Origin: Actinoplanes oblitus
Lineage (GTDB): Bacteria > Actinomycetota > Actinomycetes > Mycobacteriales > Micromonosporaceae
Length of the DNA stretch: 64,000 bases
Assembly (NCBI RefSeq): GCF_030252345.1
Contig: NZ_CP126980.1
Span: forward strand, 5,223,501-5,287,500
Direction of reading: 5' to 3'
The notes below the pieces were generated by a model, which was given only the letters and a program-made list of their open reading frames with translations, ran no database searches and was not told where the DNA came from. A program made the position numbers and the translations under genes. Position 1 is the first letter of the stretch. Every line of letters starts with the position of its first letter. Below are positions 1 to 11,000 of the stretch, piece by piece.

Positions 1-531
1 GTTGAGGTGTCCGGCGTCTCGGACAGCGTCCTGGACGCGATCGCCCGCGCCCTGCAGCTCGACGACGCCGAACGCTCGCACCTCTACGACCTGGCCCGGG
101 CCGCCAACAGCAGCCCGCGCACCCGGCGCCGGCCGGCCCGGCAGCAGATCCGGCCCAGCGTGCAGAGCCTGCTGGACGCCATGACCGACGCGCCGGCGTT
201 CGTCCGCAACGGCCGGCTCGACATCCTCGCCGTCAACGCCCTCGGGCAGGCGCTCTACTCGCCCGCCTACGCCGCTGCCGCGCGACCGGTCAACCTGGCC
301 CGGTTCTGCTTCCTCGACCCGGCGGCCGAGGGGCTCTACGCGGACTGGGCCGAGGCCGCCGACACGACAGCGAACCTGCTGCGCACCGAGGCCAGGCGCG
401 ACCCGGCCGACCCCGGGCTGACCCTCACCGCGTACAGCGCCGAGGCCGGCACCCCGGCCCACGACACGCTGCGCCTGCTGGCCAGCTGGGCCGCCACGGC
501 GGCGGGGGCGGGTGCTCAGGGCGTACCGTAA
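1..531 (+). CDS. XRE-family regulator with MmyB-like ligand domain (5' partial)
   Basis: The frame is open from the left edge of the window to TAA at 529-531, so the start lies outside. The visible part begins at the end of an XRE-type DNA-binding domain (VSDSVLDAIARAL, a segment that usually follows the recognition helix). It runs into the MmyB-like C-terminal domain seen in many actinobacterial XRE regulators (RNGRLDILAVNALG and LARFCFLDP motifs). These proteins usually act on an adjacent, often divergent, oxidoreductase or SDR gene. Any such target would lie left of the window. A full-length homologue at 13902-14651 shows the missing HTH. The end lies only 7 bp from the convergent IclR gene, with no hairpin between them. 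Confidence 0.85.
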   Translation, partial: VEVSGVSDSVLDAIARALQLDDAERSHLYDLARAANSSPRTRRRPARQQIRPSVQSLLDAMTDAPAFVRNGRLDILAVNALGQALYSPAYAAAARPVNLARFCFLDPAAEGLYADWAEAADTTANLLRTEARRDPADPGLTLTAYSAEAGTPAHDTLRLLASWAATAAGAGAQGVP

Positions 532-538
532 ATCGGTT

Positions 539-1315
539 TTACAGGATCTTCTGGCCTCGGATGCGGCGGGCCAGCTCGTTGGCGTGGTGGCGGACCTCGG
601 CCACCAGGTGGGGACGGTCCGGGGCCGGGACCTGCGGATAGGTGACGGCGATGCCGGCGATCGGCCAGCCGGAGCGGTCCCGGATCGCCACCGCGACCGA
701 CACCAGGCCCTCGGTGACCTCGCCGTCCTCCAGGGCATAGCCCTGGCGGCGCTCGCGGATGAGGATGGCGCGCAGCTCGGACAGCCGGGTCGGACTGCCC
801 TCGGCGCGGCCGGCGAAGGCCGCGCGGTTCGGGAACAGGGCGCGCAGCTGGACGTCCGGCAGGGCGGCGAGCTGGGCGCGGCCGCTGGCGGTGATGTGGC
901 TGGGCAGGCGCACGCCGACGTTGGTGACCAGCGGCGGGCGCCCGGGCGCGCGCTCCTCGACCAGGTAGATCACGTCGCGGCCGTGCAGGACGGACAGGTG
1001 CGCCGACTGCCGGACCCGGTCGACGAGTGCGGCCAGGATCGGCGCACCGAGCCGGGCCAGCGGCTCCTGGCGGGCGAACCCGGAGCTGAGCTCGAACGCG
1101 GCCAGTCCGATGCCGTACCGCTCCACCTCCGGGTAGTGGATCACGAAGCCGTGCTGTTCCATGACGCCGAGCAGCCGGTACACCGTCGATCGCGGCAGCC
1201 CGAGCGCTGTCGTGATGGTCGCGGCCGGCACCGGGCCCCGCTGCGCCGACAGGTAGCCGAGGATCCGCAGGGTGTGATGCGCGGCCGGGGATTGTCTCGC
1301 CTCGGCCATCCGCAC
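539..1315 (-). CDS. IclR-family transcriptional regulator, probable hut repressor
   Basis: This 258-residue protein has the two-domain IclR layout. An N-terminal winged HTH spans about residues 10-70 (GPVPAATITTALGLPRSTVYRLL), and a C-terminal effector-binding domain follows, with the typical HLSVLHGRDVIYL and ITASGRAQLA stretches. It is transcribed away from hutH, about 53 bp apart, so control of histidine use is the natural inference. IclR regulators often answer to small organic acids, but the ligand here is unknown. The GTG at 1315 has no visible Shine-Dalgarno sequence. A second start (ATG at 1309) lies two codons inside. A near-perfect palindrome begins 2 bp upstream. Confidence 0.9.
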   Translation of the reverse strand: MRMAEARQSPAAHHTLRILGYLSAQRGPVPAATITTALGLPRSTVYRLLGVMEQHGFVIHYPEVERYGIGLAAFELSSGFARQEPLARLGAPILAALVDRVRQSAHLSVLHGRDVIYLVEERAPGRPPLVTNVGVRLPSHITASGRAQLAALPDVQLRALFPNRAAFAGRAEGSPTRLSELRAILIRERRQGYALEDGEVTEGLVSVAVAIRDRSGWPIAGIAVTYPQVPAPDRPHLVAEVRHHANELARRIRGQKIL

Positions 1316-1316
1316 A

Positions 1317-1332
1317 GTCTCACATGTGGGAC
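1317..1332. promoter_or_regulatory. Candidate IclR operator between iclR and hutH
   Basis: The 16-bp stretch GTCTCACATGTGGGAC is a dyad with one mismatched pair (arms GTCTCACA and TGTGGGAC). It lies 2 bp upstream of the IclR GTG and about 36 bp before the first hutH ATG. Binding here could repress both divergent promoters. A TTGACG element (about 1338) on the plus strand could be the hutH -35. That it binds this IclR protein is inference from position. Confidence 0.45.
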
Positions 1333-1368
1333 ACCAGTTGACGCCACGCCCTCCCGGACCCCTGGCGG

Positions 1369-2943
1369 ATGTGTTCGGATCGCCTCATGGCCTTCACGTC
1401 TCCTTCCTCTGGCCGGACCGCGTCCGTGCGGCTCGGCGCCGGTGCGCCCGCGCTCGCCGACGTGGTCGCGATCGCCCGCCACGACGCATTCATTGATATC
1501 GATAAAGAGGCCCTGGACGGGGTGGCCGAGACCCGGCGGCTGATCGAGGCGCTCGCCGGCGACACCGAGCCGCATTACGGCATCAGCACCGGCTTCGGCG
1601 CGCTCGCCACCAAATTCATCAGCGCCGACCGCCGCGCCCAGCTCCAGCAGAGCCTGGTCCGCTCGCACGCGGCCGGCTCCGGGCCGGAGGTGGAGCGCGA
1701 GGTCGTCCGGGCGCTGATGACGCTGCGCCTGTCCACCCTGCTGACCGGGCGTACCGGGGTCCGTCCGGTGGTCGCCGAGACCTACGCCGCGGTGCTCAAC
1801 GCCGGGATCACCCCGGTGGTGCACGAGTACGGCTCGCTCGGCTGCTCCGGTGACCTCGCCCCGCTCGCCCACTGTGCCCTGGTGCTGATGGGCGAGGGCG
1901 AGGCGCGTACCCCGGACGGGCGGCTGGTCGACGGCGGCACGGCGCTGGCCGAGGCCGGGATCACCCCGGTCACCCTGGCCGAGAAGGAGGGGCTGGCGCT
2001 GATCAACGGCACCGACGGCATGCTCGGCCACCTCGCCCTCGCCCTCGCCGACCTGGACCTGCTGATGTCGACGGCCGACATCGCCGGAGCGATGAGCGTG
2101 GAGGCGCTGCTCGGCACCGACGCGGTGTTCGCCGCCGACCTGCAGGCGCTGCGCCCGCAGCTCGGACAGGCCGCCGCGGCCGCGAACTTCCGCACGCTGC
2201 TGCACGACTCGCCGCTGATCGCCAGCCACAAGGGCCCGGAGTGCACCCGGGTGCAGGACGCGTACTCGCTGCGCTGCGCCCCGCAGGTGCACGGCGCGGC
2301 CCGCGACACCGTCGAGCACGCGCGCCTGATCGCCGGGCGGGAGCTGGCCTCGGCCGTCGACAACCCGGTGGTCACCCCGGACGGGCGGGTCGAGTCGAAC
2401 GGCAACTTCCACGGCGCCCCGGTCGCGTACGTGCTGGACTTCCTGGCCATCGCGGTCGCCGACGTGGCCAGCATGTCGGAACGGCGTACCGACCGGATGC
2501 TCGACCCGAACCGCAGCCACGGCCTGCCGCCGTTCCTGGCCGACGAGGTCGGCGTCGACTCCGGGCTGATGATCGCCCAGTACACCGCGGCCGGCATCAC
2601 CAGCGAGCTCAAGCGCCTCGCGGTGCCCGCCTCGGTCGACTCGATCCCGTCCTCGGCCATGCAGGAGGACCACGTGTCGATGGGCTGGGCCGCCGCCCGC
2701 AAGCTGCGCAAGGCCGTCGACGGGCTGGCCCAGGTGCTGGCCATCGAGATCATGACGGCGGCGCGGGGCATCGACCTGCGCGCGCCACTGCTGCCCGGTA
2801 AGGCGACCGGCTCGGTCGTACGCCTGATCCGCGACGAGGTGAGCGGGCCCGGACCGGACCGCTTCCTCGCCCCCGAAATCGCGGCGGTCGCCGCCGCGGT
2901 CCGCTCCGGTGCGGTGCTGAACGCCGCCGGACCCCTGCTCTGA
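1369..2943 (+). CDS. hutH: Histidine ammonia-lyase
   Basis: It catalyses L-histidine to trans-urocanate plus ammonia, the first step of histidine degradation, in the cytoplasm. The protein (524 residues) carries the MIO-forming tripeptide as Cys159-Ser160-Gly161 inside GSLGCSGDLAPLAH. It also has the YGISTGFGAL motif near residue 70 and the family-wide SRxHGLPPFL and SSAMQEDHVSMGW segments. The usual tripeptide is Ala-Ser-Gly, but Cys-Ser-Gly is what I recall from Streptomyces enzymes, so the substitution is lineage-typical. Two in-frame ATGs (1369 and 1387) are possible starts and neither has a clear ribosome binding site. It is the first gene of the hut operon. Confidence 0.97.
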   Translation: MCSDRLMAFTSPSSGRTASVRLGAGAPALADVVAIARHDAFIDIDKEALDGVAETRRLIEALAGDTEPHYGISTGFGALATKFISADRRAQLQQSLVRSHAAGSGPEVEREVVRALMTLRLSTLLTGRTGVRPVVAETYAAVLNAGITPVVHEYGSLGCSGDLAPLAHCALVLMGEGEARTPDGRLVDGGTALAEAGITPVTLAEKEGLALINGTDGMLGHLALALADLDLLMSTADIAGAMSVEALLGTDAVFAADLQALRPQLGQAAAAANFRTLLHDSPLIASHKGPECTRVQDAYSLRCAPQVHGAARDTVEHARLIAGRELASAVDNPVVTPDGRVESNGNFHGAPVAYVLDFLAIAVADVASMSERRTDRMLDPNRSHGLPPFLADEVGVDSGLMIAQYTAAGITSELKRLAVPASVDSIPSSAMQEDHVSMGWAAARKLRKAVDGLAQVLAIEIMTAARGIDLRAPLLPGKATGSVVRLIRDEVSGPGPDRFLAPEIAAVAAAVRSGAVLNAAGPLL

Positions 2944-2955
2944 GAGGCACTTGTG

Positions 2956-4622
<1,667 letters not shown>

Positions 4623-4626
<4 letters not shown>

Positions 4627-5837
4627 CGGCGCCGGCGATGCTGGCCGAGATCGACGGCATCGGCCGGGACCCGGTCCGCGGCGGCCACTCCCGGCACCTG
4701 CTCGACGACGCCGACCGGGAGCTGCGCGACTGGTTCGTCAGCACGGCGAAGAACCTCGGCCTCGAGGTCGAGCGGGACGGCAACGCGAACCTGTGGGCGT
4801 GGTGGCACCCGGCCGACGGCCCGCGGTACCCGGCGGTCGTCACCGGCAGCCACCTCGACTCGGTGCCCGGCGGCGGCGCCCTGGACGGCCCGCTCGGCGT
4901 GGTCAGCGCCCTGGAGGCGGTGTCCCGGCTGCGCGCCGCCGGCCACGAGCCGGCCCGCTCGGTGGCGGTGGTGGTGTTCGCCGAGGAGGAGGGCGCCCGG
5001 TTCGGCGTCGCCTGCCTCGGATCGCGGCTGCTCACCGGCGTCCTGCCGGCCGAGAAGGCGCTCGAGCTGACCGACGCGGCCGGGCACCGGCTGCGCGACG
5101 TGCTGGCCGAAAACGGGATCGATCCGGCCGGGGCGGGTGCCGATCCGGCGCGGCTGGCCCGCGTCGGGGTGGTCGTCGAACTCCACGTCGAGCAGGGCAA
5201 ACAGCTGGCGCCACTGGGCCGGCCGCTGGGCCTGGCGACGACGATCCTGGCGCACGGCCGGTGGTCGCTGCGGATCGTCGGGCGAGGCGATCACGCCGGC
5301 TCCACCGAGCTGACCTCGCGGCACGACCCGGTCCTGGTGGCCGCCGACGTGATCAAGGCGGTCCGGCAGGCCGCCGTCGCCGCGCCCGCACCGGCCCACG
5401 CCCGGGCCACGGTGGGCCGGCTGACGGTGACGCCGGGCGGCACCAACGCGATCGCCTCCGAGGTGGTGCTCTGGCTGGACGCCCGCGCCGAGCGCGATCA
5501 GGAGGTGCGCGACCTGGTCACGGCGGTCACGGCGGCGGCCGAGGCGGCCGCCGCGGCGGAGGGCTGCACGGTCACCGTCCAGGAGGAGTCGTTCTCGTCA
5601 CGGGTCACCTTCGACGAGCAGCTGACCGACCGGCTCGACCGGGTGCTCGGCGGGATACCGCGGATTCCGACCGGCGCCGGTCACGACGCGGGAGTGCTCG
5701 CCGGCTTCGTGCCTTCGGCGATGATTTTCGTACGCAATCCCGAAGGCGTCTCGCACGCACCCGCCGAGACCGCCAGCGACGCGGACATCTCCCGGGGTGT
5801 CACGGCGCTGGCCGCCTGCCTGGCCGATCTCACGTGA
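4623..5837 (+). CDS. M20-family amidohydrolase in the hut operon (possible N-formyl-glutamate hydrolase)
   Basis: This 404-residue protein belongs to the M20/M28-type carbamoylase group (allantoate amidohydrolase and N-carbamoyl amino acid hydrolase). Metal-binding residues are visible: His77 and Asp79 in TGSHLDSV, Asp88 in GALDGPLG, Glu121-Glu122 in [10 protein letters not shown], the VELHVEQG histidine, and the late GAGHDAG. By sequence alone it would be called an allantoate or carbamoyl-amino-acid hydrolase. Its place between hutU and hutF, joined to both by GTGA overlaps, argues for a role in histidine breakdown. No HutG-type formylglutamate deformylase is present, so hydrolysis of N-formyl-L-glutamate is the simplest inference. 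The substrate is not proven by sequence. Confidence 0.85.
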
Positions 5838-7060
5838 GGATCTTCGCCCGGCGGCTCGTGCTGCCCGGAGCCGTCCGGGAGAACGTGCTCCTGCAGGACG
5901 GCGCGGTCCACGACGCCACCCCCGGCACACGTGCCGACCTGCGGCTGGGCACCGTGGTCCCGGCGTTCGCGAACACCCACTCACACGCCTTCCACCGGCT
6001 GCTGCGCGGGCGCACCAACGCCGGCGGCGGCGACTTCTGGGAGTGGCGGCAGCGGATGTACGCCGTCGCCCAGTCCCTCGACCCGGACCTGATGTTCGAG
6101 GTGGCGCTGCTGGTCTACGGCGAGATGGTGGCTGCCGGTTACGCCTCGGTCTGCGAGTTCCACTACCTGCACCACACCCCGTCCGGCCGGCCCTACCCGC
6201 GGCACGAGATGGAGCTGGCGCTGGCCGCGGCCGCCACCGAGGCCGGCATCCGGCTCACCCTGCTGGACACGCTCTACCTGCACGGCGGGTTCGGGCAGCC
6301 GCTGCACGACCACCAGCGCCGCTTCGGTGACGGCAGCGTGCGGGGCTGGCTGGACCGCTGGCACGACCTGCGGTCCGTCCTGCGCGGGGCCACGCTGGGC
6401 GCGGCTTTCCATTCGGTACGCGCCGTCGCGCCGGACGAGCTGCGCGACGCGGTGGCCGGCCTGCCCGCCGAGGTGCCACTGCACGTGCACCTCTCCGAGC
6501 AGCCGGCCGAGAACGCGGACTGCCTGGCCGCCACCGGCCTGACCCCGGCCGGGCTGCTGGCGTCGGTGGGTGCGCTGTCGCCGCGCACGACGGTGGTGCA
6601 CGCGACGCACCTGACCGACGCGGACGTGGCCACGCTCGGGGCGGCCCGGGTGACCGTGTCGATGTGCCCGTCCACCGAGGGGGATCTCGGCGACGGGCTG
6701 GGCCGGGCCCGGGACCTGGCCGACGCCGGGGCCCGGATCACCATCGGCTCCGATCAGAACGTGACGGTGGACCCGTTCGAGGAGCTGCGCCTGCTGGAAC
6801 GCGGCGCCCGGCTGGCGTCCGGGCGGCGCGGGGTGTTCAGCCCGGCCGAGCTGTGGGCGATCGGTGCCGCCGGGACCGGCCTCGTCGAGATCGATACCGG
6901 TTCGGTCCGGACGCTCGGCACCCACCCGGCGGAGTTGTTCATGAGCGCGACAGCCGCCGACGTCCGCACGGTGATCACCGATGGCGTGGTGCGCGGGCGG
7001 CCCGACCTCGATCGGGCGGCCCGGTTGTACTCCCGGATCGAGGCGAAGGTGACGGCGTGA
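5834..7060 (+). CDS. hutF: Formimidoylglutamate deiminase
   Basis: It hydrolyses N-formimidoyl-L-glutamate to N-formyl-L-glutamate and ammonia, the deiminating branch of histidine degradation. The amidohydrolase-superfamily metal motif is NTHSHAFHR (His49 and His51). Family-typical stretches follow: [15 protein letters not shown], the [11 protein letters not shown] histidines, VVHATHLTD and the [15 protein letters not shown] aspartate. The GTG at 5834 overlaps the upstream stop and gives 408 residues. A much longer open frame exists upstream in this frame, but it runs through the M20 gene and is not coding. The TGA is shared with the hutI start (GTGA). Confidence 0.95.
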   Translation: MRIFARRLVLPGAVRENVLLQDGAVHDATPGTRADLRLGTVVPAFANTHSHAFHRLLRGRTNAGGGDFWEWRQRMYAVAQSLDPDLMFEVALLVYGEMVAAGYASVCEFHYLHHTPSGRPYPRHEMELALAAAATEAGIRLTLLDTLYLHGGFGQPLHDHQRRFGDGSVRGWLDRWHDLRSVLRGATLGAAFHSVRAVAPDELRDAVAGLPAEVPLHVHLSEQPAENADCLAATGLTPAGLLASVGALSPRTTVVHATHLTDADVATLGAARVTVSMCPSTEGDLGDGLGRARDLADAGARITIGSDQNVTVDPFEELRLLERGARLASGRRGVFSPAELWAIGAAGTGLVEIDTGSVRTLGTHPAELFMSATAADVRTVITDGVVRGRPDLDRAARLYSRIEAKVTA

Positions 7061-8208
7061 GCGAACTCATCACGAACATCGGCGAGCTGTTCACCGGGTC
7101 GTCGGGCATCCTGCGGGACGCCGCCCTGGTGATCGACGACGGGCTGGTCGCCTGGGTGGGACCGCGCACGGCGGCCCCGCCGGCGGACACCGTCTTCGAC
7201 GCCGAGGGCGCGGCGGTGGTGCCCGGCTTCGTGGACAGCCACTCGCACCTGGTGTTCGCCGGGGACCGGGCCGACGAGTTCGACGCGCGGATGTCCGGGC
7301 AGCCGTACACGGCGGGCGGCATCCGGCGGACGGTTGCCGCGACCCGGGCCGCGTCGGACGAGGAACTGGCCGCGCACACCGGGCGGCTGCTCGACGAGGC
7401 GTTGCGCTCCGGCACCACGACCATCGAGATCAAGTCGGGGTACGGGCTGACCGTCGAGGACGAGCGCCGCAGCCTGGCGATCGCGTCCCGGTTCACCACG
7501 GAGACCACGTTCCTCGGGGCGCACGTCGTCCCGGCCGAACATCAGCCGGCCGCCTACGTGGACCTGGTCACCGGGGAGATGCTGGACCGGGTGGCCGGGC
7601 TCGCCCGGTGGATCGACGTGTTCTGCGACCGGGGCGCGTTCGACGTCGACCAGGCCCGGACGATCCTGTCCGCCGGGGCGGCCCGCGGTCTCGGAGTGCG
7701 GATGCACGCCAACCAGCTGGGCCCCTCGGGTGCGGCGCGGCTCGGGGTGGAACTGGGAGCGGCCAGCGTCGACCACTGCACGTTCCTGTCCGACGAGGAC
7801 GTCGACGCCCTCGCCGCATCCGAGACGGTGGCGACGTTCGTGCCCGGCGCGGAGTTCTCCACCCGGCAGCCGTTCCCGGACATCGGGCGGCTGCGCGACG
7901 CGGGGGTGCGGTACGCGATCGCCACGGACTGCAACCCAGGGTCGTCGTACACCAGCTCGATGCCCTTCTGCATCGCCCTGGCGGTCCGCGAGATGCGGAT
8001 GACCCCGACGGAGGCGCTGCTCGCGGCCACCGCCGGGGGCGCCCGGGCGCTGCGCCGCACGGACGTCGGGCACCTGTCCCCCGGCGCCCGCGCCGACGTG
8101 GTCCTGCTCGACGCCCCGTCGTTCGTGCACCTCGCCTACCGCCCGGGCGTCCAGCTGGTGAGGCACGTCTGGCAGCACGGCCGCCGCACGACCGCCTGGA
8201 GCAGGTGA
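7057..8208 (+). CDS. hutI: Imidazolonepropionase
   Basis: It opens the imidazolone ring of 4-imidazolone-5-propionate to give formimidoylglutamate, the substrate of HutF. The 383-residue protein shows the HxH metal motif (His62, His64 in [12 protein letters not shown]), the substrate-site segment [27 protein letters not shown], and the C-terminal [19 protein letters not shown] 7057 overlaps the hutF stop. It is the last gene of the operon and converges on an acetyltransferase gene only 10 bp away, with no obvious terminator between them. The gene order matches hut clusters known from Streptomyces. Confidence 0.96.
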   Translation: MSELITNIGELFTGSSGILRDAALVIDDGLVAWVGPRTAAPPADTVFDAEGAAVVPGFVDSHSHLVFAGDRADEFDARMSGQPYTAGGIRRTVAATRAASDEELAAHTGRLLDEALRSGTTTIEIKSGYGLTVEDERRSLAIASRFTTETTFLGAHVVPAEHQPAAYVDLVTGEMLDRVAGLARWIDVFCDRGAFDVDQARTILSAGAARGLGVRMHANQLGPSGAARLGVELGAASVDHCTFLSDEDVDALAASETVATFVPGAEFSTRQPFPDIGRLRDAGVRYAIATDCNPGSSYTSSMPFCIALAVREMRMTPTEALLAATAGGARALRRTDVGHLSPGARADVVLLDAPSFVHLAYRPGVQLVRHVWQHGRRTTAWSR

Positions 8209-8218
8209 GCGCGGCCGG

Positions 8219-8761
8219 TCAGCCGATCGCGAGCGTGGCGGTGACCACCGGCCCCTCGCCCCGGTGCACGACCCGGTTGCCCGTGCCGTCCCGCGGCCCG
8301 GCCGGGTCGTGCAGCCGGAACCCGGTGGCCGTCAGGAAGGCGGCGCCGGGCTCCCAGCCGGCCGGAATGCTCGCGGTCACCGTCCGGAGGCCGCGCTCGC
8401 GTCCCCTCTCGACGAGCGCCCGAAGGACCGCCGATCCCACCCCTTGCCGCCGGTGCGCCGGCGCCAGCAGGAACAGCCCGGCGGCCGCCGTCCACTGGTC
8501 GGGATGACCGGGGACCACGTCGACGACCCCGACGATCTCGCCGTCCCGTTCGACGACCAGGATCTCCTTCGTCTCCGGTGCGACGCCCTCGGGAGCCGCG
8601 TAGAACAGGCTCTGGAAGTCACCGGGCAGCGCCCGGTCACCGTTGACCGCCGTGAAATAGTCGCCGGCCTGGTCGAAGACCCGTAGCACGGCAGCCTCGT
8701 CCGCCGGCTCGGCCTCCCGGACGCATAGCCCGGCGCCGACCGCGATGGCCTCGAACGTCAT
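8219..8761 (-). CDS. GNAT-family N-acetyltransferase
   Basis: This is a 180-residue single-domain GNAT protein. The acetyl-CoA pyrophosphate-binding loop is RRQGVGSAV (about residues 99-107), preceded by the beta-4 strand AAGLFLLAPAH and followed by a C-terminal strand pair. The substrate cannot be read from the sequence. It stands alone between the convergent hutI and the upstream amidase, with about 165 bp of upstream non-coding sequence that would hold its promoter. Confidence 0.85.
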   Translation of the reverse strand: MTFEAIAVGAGLCVREAEPADEAAVLRVFDQAGDYFTAVNGDRALPGDFQSLFYAAPEGVAPETKEILVVERDGEIVGVVDVVPGHPDQWTAAAGLFLLAPAHRRQGVGSAVLRALVERGRERGLRTVTASIPAGWEPGAAFLTATGFRLHDPAGPRDGTGNRVVHRGEGPVVTATLAIG

Positions 8762-8926
8762 ACCGGCATCACCTTCGGGTCCATTCTGGCGACTCTAATA
8801 GCCCGCATCGGCTTCGTCGCGCCACCCATTCCGGCCCCGGGCCGGTGACGACGCAGCCCGTCGTGGCGGACGAAGATCTCCCGGCGCTCGCAAGCGTTCC
8901 CGCACCCGCGACCGCGCCGTCACACT

Positions 8927-10354
8927 TCAGCGCCCGCGCCCCGCCGCGACCGGGTCGATCGGGGTCAGCACGCCGAGTCGCTCCTCGATGGCCGCCGCCG
9001 CGGCGAGGCAGGTGTCCTCGCGGTACGGGCGTCCGATGAGCTGCACCCCGGCCGGCAACCCGTCCTCGACGCCGGTCGGGACGGCCACCGCCGGGAGCCC
9101 GGCGAAGCTGCTCGCCGTGCACAGGCGCATCGCCGTGGTGACGAGGTCCCGGCCGGCCGGGTCGCGGGACTCGATGCCCGGTTCGACCGGCGGCTCGGTG
9201 AAGACCGGGCCGAGCAGCAGCGGATACCGCTGGAGGAACTCGCCCCACGCCCGCTGGACGCCGAGCCGGACCCCGGTCAGCCGCAGGAACTCGGCGGCGT
9301 CCACCGGTGGCGTCCGCGCCATGCCGAGCTCGATGTACCGGTGCGCGTCCGGGCCGAGCAGTGCGCGGATGGCCGGCCAGGCCGGGGCGAACTCGGTCAT
9401 CACCATGGACTGGTACGCCCGCAGGGCATCGTCCAGCCGGGGCACGTCGGCCACGGCTTCGACGGCGTAGCCGGCGTCCCGCAGCGCCCCGGCCGCGGCG
9501 TCGACGGCACGGGCCACGGCCGGGTGGACGCCGAGCCCGCCGGGATCGGCGACGACGGCGACGCGGATCGGAGCGGGCAGCGGCTCGCCGGTCAGCGGTA
9601 CCGGCACGGCGCGCGGATCGCCCGGGTCGGCGCCGGCCAGCACCTGGAAGACCGCGTGCAGGTCCGCGACCCGGCGCGCGAGGGGGCCGTCGGCGACGAA
9701 GGTCTGCGAGCACCAGCCCGGATCGTCCGGGCCGATGCGGTGGTCGGCCGGGAACCTGCCGTACGTCGGTTTGAGCGCCGCCACCCCGCAGAACGCCGCC
9801 GGGATGCGCACCGAGCCGCCGGAGTCGTTGCCCAGCCCGAGCGCGGCCATCCCGGTCGCCACCGCGACGCCGTCGCCGCCGCTGCTGCCGCCCGGCGTCC
9901 GGGACGGGTCCCACGGGTTCACCGAGTCGCCGAACAGCTCGCTGCGGGTGTGCATGCCGGCCAGGGTGAGCGTCGGCATGTTGCTGTGCCCGATGACCAC
10001 CGCACCCGCGGCACGCAGCCGGGCCACCGGCGGAGCGTCGGCGCCGGCCACCAGGTGCCGCAGCCGGGACGCGCCGTGCGTGGTCGGCACGCCGGCCACC
10101 GCGAGGTTCTCCTTGACCGTGAACGGCACCCCGGCCAGCGGGCCGGGCCGGGTGCCGGCGGCGCGCTGCCGGTCCACCGCCGCGGCGTCCTCGCGAGCCC
10201 GGTCGGCGAGCACCTGGGTGACCGCGTTCACCCGGGGATTGACCTCGGCGATCCGGGCCAGGTGCTGCTCGGCCAGGTCGATCGCGGAGATCTCTCCGGT
10301 GCGGACCGCGGCCGCCTGGCGTACCGCGTCCATCCGCCACATCTCGTCTCCCAC
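8927..10354 (-). CDS. Amidase (amidase-signature family)
   Basis: The protein (475 residues) has the Ser-cisSer-Lys arrangement of the amidase-signature family. The lysine is in FTVKENLAVAG, the glycine/serine-rich loop is RTPGGSSGGDGVAVA, and the nucleophile serine is in NDSGGSVRIPAAFCG. It would hydrolyse a small amide; the substrate is unknown. I choose GTG 10354, preceded by GGGGAGG about 6 bp upstream, over the upstream start at 10387, which sits inside an operator. It faces the TetR gene at 10440 across two copies of a palindrome, so repression by that TetR protein is likely. Confidence 0.9.
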   Translation of the reverse strand: MGDEMWRMDAVRQAAAVRTGEISAIDLAEQHLARIAEVNPRVNAVTQVLADRAREDAAAVDRQRAAGTRPGPLAGVPFTVKENLAVAGVPTTHGASRLRHLVAGADAPPVARLRAAGAVVIGHSNMPTLTLAGMHTRSELFGDSVNPWDPSRTPGGSSGGDGVAVATGMAALGLGNDSGGSVRIPAAFCGVAALKPTYGRFPADHRIGPDDPGWCSQTFVADGPLARRVADLHAVFQVLAGADPGDPRAVPVPLTGEPLPAPIRVAVVADPGGLGVHPAVARAVDAAAGALRDAGYAVEAVADVPRLDDALRAYQSMVMTEFAPAWPAIRALLGPDAHRYIELGMARTPPVDAAEFLRLTGVRLGVQRAWGEFLQRYPLLLGPVFTEPPVEPGIESRDPAGRDLVTTAMRLCTASSFAGLPAVAVPTGVEDGLPAGVQLIGRPYREDTCLAAAAAIEERLGVLTPIDPVAAGRGR

Positions 10355-10372
10355 AGCGCCTCCCCAGCCGAA

Positions 10373-10390
10373 CCGATACAACCGCATCGG
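10373..10390. promoter_or_regulatory. TetR operator, copy A
   Basis: CCGATAC-AACC-GCATCGG is a 7-bp-arm dyad with one mismatch. It shares the AACC centre with the perfect copy B, and the two centres are 32 bp apart, close to three helical turns. It lies nearest the amidase start. Confidence 0.7.
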
Positions 10391-10402
10391 ATCGTAGAAT
10401 GA

Positions 10403-10424
10403 ATCCGATGCAACCGCATCGGAT
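10403..10424. promoter_or_regulatory. TetR operator, copy B
   Basis: This is a perfect 9-bp inverted repeat (ATCCGATGC and GCATCGGAT) around AACC, ending 5 bp before the Shine-Dalgarno sequence of the TetR gene. A TAGAAT -10-like hexamer (10395-10400) lies between the two operators on the plus strand, so bound repressor would cover the promoter region. Confidence 0.75.
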
Positions 10425-10439
10425 TACCGGAGGTGGATC

Positions 10440-11000
10440 GTGAGCCGCGACAGTGACCGGGAGGACCGCCGCCGCCGCATCGCCGAGGCGGTGTGTGCGC
10501 TGGCCGACGAGCACGGGATGGACGGTGTCACGCTGCGCGACGTGGCGACTCGCGCCGACGTCTCGATGGGCGCGGTGCAGCGGTGTTTCCGCACCAAGGA
10601 CGAGATGCTGGTGTTCGTGCTCAGGCACGTCGGCACCCGGGTCACCGAGCGGGTGCAGGACGGGCTGGGCGGCGCGCCGACCGGCGACCTGGCGCACGCG
10701 GTCGGCGAGATCGCCCTGCTCGGCGACGAGCATCGGACCGAGGCGCGGGTGTGGCTGGCCTTCGTGGCCAGGGCCGCGGTCAGCCCGCCGCTCGCCGAGG
10801 TCCTGCGCGGCAGCTACCGGGAGCTGACGAGCCTGATCGAACGGCTGGTCATCGCCCTGGGCGTGCCCGACGCCCGGGTCGAGGCGCAGGCCCTGCTCGC
10901 CCTGGCCGACGGTCTCACCACGCACGTCCTGGTCGGACACCTCGACCAGGACGCCGCCACGAAGATCCTCCGGGCTTACCTGGCGCAGCTCACCGCGTGA
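10440..11000 (+). CDS. TetR-family transcriptional regulator
   Basis: This 186-residue TetR protein has the N-terminal HTH at about residues 8-55 (RRIAEAVCALADEHG, then VTLRDVATRADVSMGAVQRCF) and an all-helical ligand domain. GTG 10440 follows GGAGGT with 5-bp spacing. The two palindromes just upstream and the divergent amidase suggest it represses itself and the amidase, with the amidase substrate or product as a plausible inducer. Its last 11 bp overlap the end of the convergent hydrolase gene. Confidence 0.92.
   Translation: MSRDSDREDRRRRIAEAVCALADEHGMDGVTLRDVATRADVSMGAVQRCFRTKDEMLVFVLRHVGTRVTERVQDGLGGAPTGDLAHAVGEIALLGDEHRTEARVWLAFVARAAVSPPLAEVLRGSYRELTSLIERLVIALGVPDARVEAQALLALADGLTTHVLVGHLDQDAATKILRAYLAQLTA

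Noticed and set aside
1843-1851. Cys-Ser-Gly instead of Ala-Ser-Gly in the histidine ammonia-lyase cofactor site
   Set aside because: At first it looked like a broken active site, but the same tripeptide is, as I recall, normal in Streptomyces enzymes.
4793-5833. A long N-terminal extension for hutF
   Set aside because: The frame is open far upstream but only antiphase to the M20 gene. The GTGA overlap at 5834 and the family length fix the start.
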